Shown in pieces: positions 54,926 through 64,000 of a DNA stretch of 64,000 bases. The position numbers were made by a program, and so were the translations under genes. Where the stretch lies: assembly GCA_958299035.1 (NCBI GenBank), contig CATQJL010000326.1, positions 4,044,232 through 4,108,231 of the forward strand, read 5' to 3'. The stretch comes from Cylicocyclus nassatus. Taxonomy: Eukaryota; Nematoda; Chromadorea; Rhabditida; Strongylidae. Under the pieces are notes generated by a model. That model saw only the letters and a program-made list of their open reading frames with translations. It searched no databases and was not told the DNA's origin. The stretch's first letter is position 1, and each line of letters opens with the position of its first letter.

Positions 54926-57542
54926 AAAAAGCAAAGGGAATTTTGTTTTTGTGGCCAAAAATTGCAATGTTTTTTTAGTCGACGTTTTTAGGGCTTTTTA
55001 CTCTAGAGCTGAGAGTCAAAGGAGATTCCGTAAAATCTCGTGAAAGTCAAGGGATTCGTTTTCAAGAAGCCTAGAAACGAACTCAGTGAGGTGTATGTTA
55101 AAGCCAATATGATTAATTAGTCTAATTGTATAACTGTCAATGATAAGGATCTAGTTTCAAGTGAAATGACGATTGAAGGTTTACGATGTGTTTGATGAAT
55201 CAACAGACAGTCACTTTGAAAGAAACTGAAAACTTTACACAACTTGACCATGTAATGCATGGCTCCCATAATTTATTGTTGCAAGAAGGAGGTGATGGAT
55301 TTGCCTTTTCCAAACATACTTGACTGTTCAAATAAATAATTCTTGACAATCTGCATTACTTCATTCAAAGGTCAAGTTGACACTGCTGAAGTAAAGTAGA
55401 AGCCCAGAAAAAAAAAAGTAAAAACGCAATGGAAAACTCAAATTGTAAACGAAATTCCGGAGAAAATGTGCATTTTCAAATTTCAGCAAGGCTCATTCAA
55501 AATGGAGTCAAAAACATCCGTTCTCGAGAAAAATTAGTCCAAAAAAAATTTGGACGAGCAGATCGTTAGCAGATCATTAACGTTTTTCGGATGCCCACAA
55601 AAGGGTCTTCTATAAACAAGCCCCCCTATTTTCCAGCATTTTGGATCTGGAAAGATTTTTCATCCCCAAAAGTGTTTAATACGGAGATAATACGAATAGC
55701 TTGTGTTTTTTCAAATTTCTATCCAATTTTGGATAAAAAACAAGATGCTGGGGCCCTTAATATGAAATGAAACTGTCGCTTGAGTTCACAACTCTTTCCT
55801 TGCGTCAACTCATACAAGTTTACGACTTAGGATCTATGCTCGGTTGTGTATACAACTAATCCCAGTAGACGTTGTTCTATACCAATAAGATGGAGTAGTC
55901 TGGATTACTATAAAATCCATAGACTTCTCTAGCAATACATTCTGCAATAGCAAGCTATTTATTAGCAAAGACTGCAACGGACGTGTGTGGTATAGGAGAG
56001 AAAGGAGTGTAGTCATTCAAAAAATTTTGAAAGCAGATTGAAACGCTAAAAATTTTTCTGAATTAACCGATACCCCAGAACAGCGTAGATATTTAGAAAC
56101 TGCCAGAAATAAAACTAGTGCAAACTGTGACGATTCACAGGTCAAAATACCCAAATATAACTTCATTAGCTTCTTCAGCAGTTTTCTCAGCCAGTAATGG
56201 CAGTGAAGTTTTAGTTTTGTATCAGAAGTCTAGCTATCTAGCTACTTTCTTGACATATTCAAAAGGTATGAAAAATTTTTGCAGACTGAAAATTGTATGC
56301 TTTCCAGCAGCGCCAAAAAAAAGTAATAATTGTTGACATAACAAGCGAATTCAAGTTGCAAAATCTTCAAGCAAAATCTTGTGATCAAATTCATCTGAAT
56401 CTTTTGAAATGGCAAAAGTACTATGTATTGCTTACTTTTACAGATTATAAATGGAGCTGCTGAAGGTTTCTAGCAATAAACATAGTCATCTTTGTGAATT
56501 TTTGGATCTAATGATAGGTCAAGATTATAATAAAATGCTACATGTACTATCTGTAAAAATACATAGAATATTCTCCAAATCATTCTCCAATTTAGACATG
56601 AATTTCACGAATTTCCGGTACCACCTAAGAGAGGGTTTGAATCATCTAGTTGTAATCCAAACCATTAGATTGTGAAAAAAGTCCCGAGGCACTTGCGAAT
56701 ATTTTTTAAATCGCTGTAACTTTATGCAGATTGATCCTTTTTTAGAGCTACAAATTTCATTGCAGAGACAATTTTGTCAACATATTTTGTTTTGTTGGCT
56801 TCTCAGCAGCACATAGTGGTTTACCAGCATGCGCAGAAGAGACAAAGCTCGACGCTAAAAATGGAAGAAGAAGCGGATTCGAAAAGCTCAGACTTCCTTC
56901 TACTGAACAGTATAAAAAACTTGTAGTTAAGGTGGTACGACCGAGCGTCAGAAAAATGCATTAGAAAATAAAAATTCCAAAAGTGCCCCAAAACTTCCTA
57001 TACGACCTAAGAGAAATCCTCTAACGCTAATCTTGGAAAGGCGACTTTATACTGCTTATTCTCTCTTAGAAAATTCATAGCTCTGTGGTATGTATCCTTC
57101 CGTAACCGAACCAAGTTCATCGTTTTCCCCATTTAGCGGAAATGCTTGATTCCAGATTTGCCTCTATTTGCTCCAGATTCCCCCTACATTATTTTATTCG
57201 TCGAAAACTGAGCAGTTCTGACAAAAAGGAACATGCCCAGACGCGAAACCCCCGGCGATTAGTTACGAACTGAGCTGTCATAAATATCGGTCGCCTTGGT
57301 CGCTCGAGCATTTACGGACCACTCAAGCGCTACTCTAAATTAAAAGCTTGCCGAAATCAGGAAATTACGCTAGGATTGAATGTGTCGACAACATGTTGTG
57401 TGATCGTTCAACCATTGTCTGCATTTAGTTGAAAGCTTTGGCAAGAGAGAACTTACGATTTTCGAAAGGAGGTCAGATAAGGTTAAGATGTGAGAAAAGT
57501 GCTATTGAAACAAAGTCAGCAAAGTAAAATAAAATAACTTGC

Positions 57543-57689
57543 ATGTGAAAGAGTTGATGAAGCACGCTGAAATCGCTGCAGGACGAATTCAAGCTCCAGC
57601 GAAGCATTTGTGGAATCTTCGCTCTCGGATATGATGCCGAAGCGGTCAGTTCGATTTCGACAACCATGGGCGTAACTACACACGCACAT
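57543..57689 (-). CDS. Possible first coding exon, unknown product
   Basis: An ATG at 57,689 opens 49 codons ending at 57,543, before GCAAGT, the same GC-type donor used by two firm introns in this window. The reading includes CSYAHGCRNRTDRFG and then SLELEFVLQRFQRASSTLSH, with balanced composition. I found no in-phase downstream exon, and the other frame here is open for 90 residues. No family is recognised. Confidence 0.25.
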
Positions 57690-59114
57690 TTATCACATAC
57701 GCAGTAGTTATCTGCATTTTTCACGCGTTCACAGCTTTCACTCAAATTTTTCCGAAGTCTTCACAGCGAATTTTTGATGCGTAAGGCCATGAAACTGGAG
57801 GAAAAGGAGGGGGTGGGGGTTGACTTTTGTATATCTCGCACCTAAGTTCGCACTTACGTCACACCTAGGTCGCACCTCTCGCCTCTCAAGGGTATCCGAA
57901 TTCCTTGCTATCCTTTGAACTGAAAATTTCTTGTGCGCGAGTAAATGCGCACTCCTTGAAGTTGGTTCTTCTTGTAAATAGAGTATAATACTTCAACACA
58001 AATTAAAAGCTCCAATTTTCGTTCGAAGGCAGAAAAGACCAAGTTTCTACGCATCAATTCCATGTCTGTACTCTTCATATTCTTTACAAGACTAACCTAC
58101 ACTCGAGCTTTTTGCAACTTAACTCACTGACAACGATATGGACCACCGGTGGTCCACACTCCTTGCAAAATCCTATCCTTTCCCGGAATAGTATTTTTTC
58201 TATTGTTCAGTATTTTTCGAATTTTTTGCACTCTTGTAATCTGTAGACTCTTCAAAAAATACGTTTTTTCGTAAGTGATCATAAAACTTTCCTACGCCGA
58301 AAGTATTGTGCAAAATCGTGTCGTTCCACAACGCCGCCATGCAAAATTAGGCGTCATCGTCATTGGGTTATTATGTGTAGTGCACACCATGCGCACGAAC
58401 CTACGACTTCTTCTCTGAAGAGTTGTCTACTTCTTGAATATTCTTTGTGTCTCCTTCTTTCTCTAAGCAAAGATGTCGCAAACATATGCAGGTAGAAATT
58501 TTCAACATTTTTGTAATTTATCACTGCGTGTTCACAACCAATGAGTCGTGAATTTTCGCACATTGTGTGCAAACCCACACACGTCACGAAACTTCGTTAT
58601 ATTTTTCTTGTGTTTTGTAGGAAACAAGGGTTGCAGCTTCTATGAATTAGAAAACGCTTCTATTTTTCTTCTATTGCGGAATTTTTGCTAATCTTTACTC
58701 CTTTAAAGCTTACTTACTTCAGAAGAATTATGTTATCCATTAGCATGACAGAGTTTGCTCACAAATGCACCGCTCAACAAAATGCAATCAATCTTGCACG
58801 AGAATCACGCTTAAATGCTTCTTCATAAAAACGATCTCCGTTCCGAAACAATAGAAGCAGAACGAACGGAAGTTTCTTAGAGTGCTTGTGCTGCGCTGTC
58901 AACATTATTTATATCAAACTGCAAGACCTGGCTCGTAAATGTTTCGCCAAGGGGGCAAACTGAAGTTTTTGAGAATTGGAATCAAGAAAAGAGAACAAAA
59001 TTTACTATAACAAATCCGCTGCGAAGAGGGATAGCCATCAGAATCTTGAATACTTATTGCAAGAAGTTTGATCATTCTTAAGAGAGTTATTTTGCAGCCG
59101 ATCAAGAGAAAATG

Positions 59115-59330
59115 ATATTTATCTATTCATTTATTTATTTTTTTACTTATCAATTTCTTATGCTCTAAAGCGTGCTACAAAAATCAACATCAGAAGTGCA
59201 GTTGAGATAGCCAAATCTCAAAGAAAGACAAAGTAAATATACAACAAAATCCTGTCAGTTCAGGTCCACTCTGATAATAATGGAAATTACAAGTATTAAG
59301 GTTCTGCTCGAGCAGACACTACCAGTAAAT
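59115..59330 (+). repeat. Dispersed repeat of about 210 bp, copy 1
   Basis: It starts in a tttatttattt-rich stretch, then cgtgctacaaaaatcaacat, tcctgtcagttcaggtc and gagcagacactaccag. The same order of blocks appears at 63,620-63,825. A family B MITE begins at its right edge. Confidence 0.75.
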
Positions 59331-59940
59331 ACAGGGTGTCCCAAAAGTATATATGCACTGTTTGATCGTTAATATCTCTTTTCCCATGTTTTGCCTTGCT
59401 TCAGGTACCACTTTGTAGAGCTGGCTTCAACTTAGATTTGCAGTATAAAGCGAATTACCCATCTCTCTTCATTACGGTAGGATTACGGAAGAAAGTTGAA
59501 ACATATGGTGTCAATATGGAAAAAGCTGCCGTTTCAAAATTTTTCAAGAAATGTAAAAACTTGTGTAATAGGGTTTTTATGGACGCGAGTTCAGTACTCA
59601 ACTATTCACAAAATTACAAAGCTTTCTAAACGGTGTAACCGCACTTTTTAGGAACATTGAAATAATGGCCGCTACCTCTTACCCGGCATAACTCTTCAAT
59701 GAATCATCATAATAAGTTGGGAACTTTACAGTTAGAATCAGCAACTCTAATTGGCCTATTGTAAAAGTTTTCAGGCTGTGTTTCCTTTCTGAAGGCAAAA
59801 CATGGCCTTTCATTGCTCAAAACCCTTTTTGAAGTTTTTACCGTAATCCTACAGTAATGAAGAAAGATGGGTGATTCGTTCTATACTACACATCTAAGTT
59901 GAAGCCAGCTCTACAAAACGGTACCTCGAGCTTGCACCTG
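59330..59940. mobile_element. Mariner-like MITE family B, copy 3 (right end degraded)
   Basis: The left end is tacagggtgtcccaaaagta. Inverted arms are clear inward: left gtaccactttgtagagctgg and ttcattacggtaggatta; right accgtaatcctacagtaatg and ccagctctacaaaacggtac. The expected terminal ccctgta is not visible, so the right tip is lost or diverged. Confidence 0.8.
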
Positions 59941-62900
59941 ATCTTACAATCTTTTTCCATTATTACTAGTACTAAAACGATTGAGATTCTTTTTTCTTAT
60001 TCGATCGCTTCCTTTATTTTTTGTACATTTTCGGGTGTAAACGAAAAATTGAATAAGTACATAAACTAGACAAATAAATTAACATGTTTCACGTTGTGCT
60101 AAGAAACCTCTGAGTGGGTTCTTTTGAAGTTAACATGGTCATACCCTGCTTTTCTCGAAATCTGTGCTTATGATTTTGGGCTAAGCAAACTGTAATTCTA
60201 TTCAGATTTTGCTACCTTCCTGTTGAAGATAGAAAAAAATAAACGTGAGAGAACTTACAATAATTAAGGAACTACAGATTCGTGCTCATTCAAGGAAATG
60301 TCTCAAAAGATCGAGAATGCGTATTTCAGAAAAATTATGGCATTTACAGTAATAATTTTGAACTTTGAAGATTTAATCCATTCATACAGAAAATTTTATT
60401 CATTTATGCATTATCATTCTGAATTTTAAGATGCGCTCAAGTTGTTCATGCTGCCATGATAATTACGAAGACGCCAAACTCTCTTTTTTTGCTGATTTTT
60501 TTCGATAAAAATTTGGCTGAATAGTGAATGCAAGGTTAAGACGTGAACTGAGACTTTAGAGCAAGCAGAATGAATTACGATCATTGAGCAAGAAACTGCT
60601 GATCAAATGCCCTTTGTTCTAGGGGCAATTAGGAACAGAAGCGACGTAGACTGAGATTTTTGAAGTTTCATTGTAGAATTTCGCGTTTTATAGGCAGCAA
60701 ATGGGTTATTCCAGTTGAGACGATTGTAATAATTTTGAGGAGTACAATACTTTCATTTTCTGTCGATGGTATAATAAAATAACCGGTTTTGCTATTCCCT
60801 GTTCATTATGGATTATCTATATGTTGATTTCCAGGAGATACAATTTGTTCCAAATCCCCATTGAAAGTACCCACCCAACCCTCCGCCGCCCATGTCAAGG
60901 TGCAATAAATCAAATATTCTCTATGAGGAATGACCTCTTCGACAAAATAAATTACATCATGAGATGCTTTGAAAAAGAGAAAAAGAAATCTTACAGAAGT
61001 TCATGAAGCGATAGGACTGGAGTTAGTCTAGTGACATCCTCGTTGGAATTGGTCATGCGGGAAGGGGTGACGAAACGCGGATTAGCGCGAAAAATCGCAG
61101 TATGAGGTTACCGCAAAATCAATCTGTTTAACAGGTGTGCTTTTAACAAGAGAGCTGGTGGCTAGTAGATAAACAAAGTCGTAATTTTGTCAGAATGTGT
61201 GATCGGACGACAAGGTGCCACGTTACTGGGCAACATAAGTGCTTGTGATGACAGAGAATCCTGAATCATCACAGGTAACAATATCTGGCCAAGCGTGACG
61301 AACGTCTGTCGGTGTGAGATATGTTGACAAAAGCAAAGTAAACTTGTTAGACAAAAACAGGAAATAGGATGGATTATAGAACCTGTACTAATTTTGAAAA
61401 TCTTCTACATAGATTATTAATGCTTTTTAAACAACTCAAGAATTTAGACTACACACCAAATGTAATTACTAATGCTTTTATCAAATGCTTCACATCCAAA
61501 AATTATCTCATACATATAGAACTTCACTCATTCAAAAATGTTGAACAGTTCGTTAAATTCATAATTGATCACTATTCCCTACCTGAAGAGCCTCGGGAGC
61601 GGTTTTTACTTATGTGAGGGTAGAGGCGACACAGACTTAACAGTAACCCTTCATTAGTTTTTATTTATTACATTGAAGATTGAATTTATCTTTATCAAAC
61701 ATACTGTGCTGATTTCATTTAGAGTTTCCACAACTACGAAAATCTGTCTTTTAGCTTATTCCTAGCTTCATTTAGTGTTTTCCGAGCATGCATGAACTGG
61801 AGATATTTCTTTTCATAAACTGGAGATTTTTTTTCTTGCTGTCGTATACTATTGAGTTTGTCTTGCTACTTCGCCCTAGATACTTATTCCCAGAAAGTCG
61901 GAATAACAGCAGGTATGAGAGCTTTAACAGTAAAATTTTGATATTCCACTTGATTATTTTTTCTTTTGACTGTAGGTTTGTGCAAGTAAACACTTTCAAA
62001 AATGTTGGCAACATGGTGAAGGTCGCTCTATTAGTTAGAAAATAACAAATGATTAGACAACTCTCTTCTGCACAGTTTTACCTAGGCGAATGAATTAGGA
62101 AAAGACCAAATATAAAAGCGTTAGTTAACGCAGCCAGGCTTATTTTGGAAAATGTGCAGTTGCACACAGTATTGAAGAAGTTTACTCAACTATACACGCT
62201 ATAACACTTAATAGCAAATTTAAGACTATAATAGTACTGAGAGCGGCCTTCACTAATTTTGTTAGCGTTGTGCTGGAGAAAAAAAGCAAGGGATTCAAGT
62301 AAAAATTTAGCAAAGTATTGACCGAACAGAAATTTCCAAAAACTAAACTCGACCACAGGAAAAAAAATTCTGGGTTATTTTCATTCTGTTCTTTTTTATT
62401 TTTGGTTACTACTCTTGGCTCATTTCTATGTTTTTCTAAAAAATCGAATTTCCGAATGTTCCCTTTCACATAATCTCCAATTATCTTCACAAGACCCCTA
62501 GTCCTCTTGCCTTTTCAGTCACCAGCTCGAAATGTGCTGTTCCTGTTCCGTTCATCGCAAAAGCGCGTTCGTGAAGCTAACATTTCTATGTAAGAAACAT
62601 GACAGTTGATGTTAAAGGTCGTCCCTTAGCGATTTTCCCGCTCAGCCCGACTCATGTTACTTTTTCAACTTCGTAATGTAAGTCCATGTGATGTGCCTCA
62701 GAGGAGGATTGGAGAAATGACTTTTGCATGAAGAAGAGAATAAGAAGCACAGGAAAGAGCTAGATAGAATGCACCAGTAATCTGGGATAGAAGAAAGAAG
62801 GATTGTGGAAATGAATTTGTTCGCTATACCAAGCGCGATTCATAGTACAAAGGTTTTCATTGCAAAAAGGGTTAGTAGAAAGTCGGAACTTGTTTGCACA

Positions 62901-63619
62901 AACTTGAAACAAAAATATGTACAAATTAGAACTGTTGATACATGAGTAGAAGAATGAATTTCAATGTAGCTAAAAGCGAATTTGATTGATAACAGAATGA
63001 TATCATACCATATAAATTGGTTTATACTGATAGAGTGAAATTTCCAAACACAAAATTAATTGGTGGTAAACTTAATCACAGCCAGATTCTTAATAAATTT
63101 AAATTTTTTTTTATATAAGCCATAAACGGTTTCTACACAACTGGACAAACCTCACATTATACGGATGCACTATAATACAGTAATTTCAATTACGTACTTG
63201 CTAAAATTTCAATGTAAACTTGTATATCAAAGGCAATTTCTACATCGAAGAATTTACACCATATGTATATAAACCAATGAGAAAGGTATGGCGCATTTTT
63301 GAAAAATTATTAGTACCAAAAAATTAGTCGCTACCTATGGTTCAACTTACTGTAAGCAGCAGAAAAGGTAATAGAGTGACCACCGAGCTCTTTTTCATTT
63401 CGCGGGATATTTGTACAAACATAATGAACTGAATTCACATTATCTTCAGCTAGCAGAGGGGTTTTCAGACTTTCGTATGTTGGTAAAAAGCAGTAGAAAA
63501 AGCATGCATAAGTAATTAGGTTTGTGATGGATTACGGTAGCAAAGAGCGTTTCACTAAGAGAAGAACACTGAGCTTTTATAAAAACTTTCATAGGGGTAC
63601 GCAGTTATGGCAAATTTTT

Positions 63620-63825
63620 CTTATCACTTATTTATTTATTCATCCTTTACGCTTTGAGAAGTGCCACAAAAATCAAAAAAATGTACAGCTAAGTTATTAC
63701 GATACTGAAAAGAAAAGGAGGCAAACACACGGTAAAATCATTGTCAATTCAGGTCTAGTTTGATACTAATAAAAGTTCCAAGCAATAGATTTTGTTCAAG
63801 CAGACTCTGCCAGGAATTTATAACT
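63620..63825 (+). repeat. Dispersed repeat of about 210 bp, copy 2
   Basis: It matches 59,115-59,330 block by block: tttatttattcat, gtgccacaaaaatcaa, gtcaattcaggtctag and caagcagactctgccag. Divergence is moderate. No MITE follows this copy. Confidence 0.75.
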
Positions 63826-64000
63826 CAGTAGTTTGTACCCATGCCTTCCTCGCTTGCCAGCAAAAACGACCTCAATAATCCAGTAATCATCACTTTTTAT
63901 AGTTTAGAAAATCCAAAGTGAGATATACGTGATCATTAGAGTGTGCAAAAATGAGATCTGCTACAGTATGCCCAAACCTTCATGGAGCAAAAATCAAACA

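Larger units (their letters stand above)
49100..57400. other. Gene-poor region upstream of the TMC gene
   Basis: I see no supported gene. It contains C11 (49,749-49,759) and G14 (50,509-50,522) tracts, one family B MITE (52.5 kb) and a dispersed repeat pair (50.58 and 54.87 kb). The minus strand at 51,079-51,432 is open for 117 residues but without recognisable motifs. Confidence 0.5.
57750..64000. other. Gene-poor region at the window end
   Basis: I see no supported gene. Short AT-rich ORFs (for example 61,369-61,617 on the plus strand, 82 residues) carry no recognisable motifs. Two copies of a dispersed repeat and one family B MITE are the identifiable contents. Confidence 0.5.

Overview
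The window looks like nuclear DNA from a nematode, most likely a clade V parasitic (strongylid-type) worm. The evidence is AT-rich sequence, many small exons with GT/GC-AG introns, nematode-style splice sites, abundant palindromic MITE-like repeats, and three genes whose closest relatives that I can name are nematode genes. No database search was possible. Gene names rest on motif and sequence memory; exon models rest on splice sites and reading-phase continuity, which I checked by hand.

Layout. Bases 1-9.2 kb hold no gene I can support. At 9.7-10.7 kb (+) is a short neuropeptide precursor with a signal peptide and 11 orcokinin-type repeats, an nlp-14 homologue. Bases 10.7-16.9 kb are gene-poor and contain one miRNA-like hairpin. 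At 16.9-20.4 kb (+) is a phosphatidylethanolamine-binding protein (PEBP) gene with a possible secretion signal; one 2.3 kb intron holds two large palindromic mariner-type elements. Bases 20.5-33 kb are a repeat-rich intergenic stretch with MITEs, a 31-bp tandem triplet and a degenerate duplicated repeat cluster at 27.3-30.2 kb. From 48.6 down to 33.1 kb (-) runs one large gene of about 29 exons for a transmembrane channel-like (TMC) protein, the mechanotransduction channel family. It probably matches C. elegans tmc-1 (tmc-2 is the alternative). Its introns carry several MITEs, a perfect 39-bp hairpin and G/C tracts. Bases 49-64 kb are again gene-poor, with two MITEs, two dispersed repeat pairs and a few isolated exon-like ORFs.

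The three genes do not form a pathway or operon. From memory, C. elegans nlp-14 and tmc-1 are both X-linked, so the window may come from the X chromosome or its equivalent. The most useful observations are two independent GC-AG introns with the same GCAAGTTT donor, three candidate introns of 51-57 nt that are in frame if retained, an alternative short C-terminus for the TMC protein, and a MITE just downstream of the TMC stop codon. I saw no clearly new biological system.
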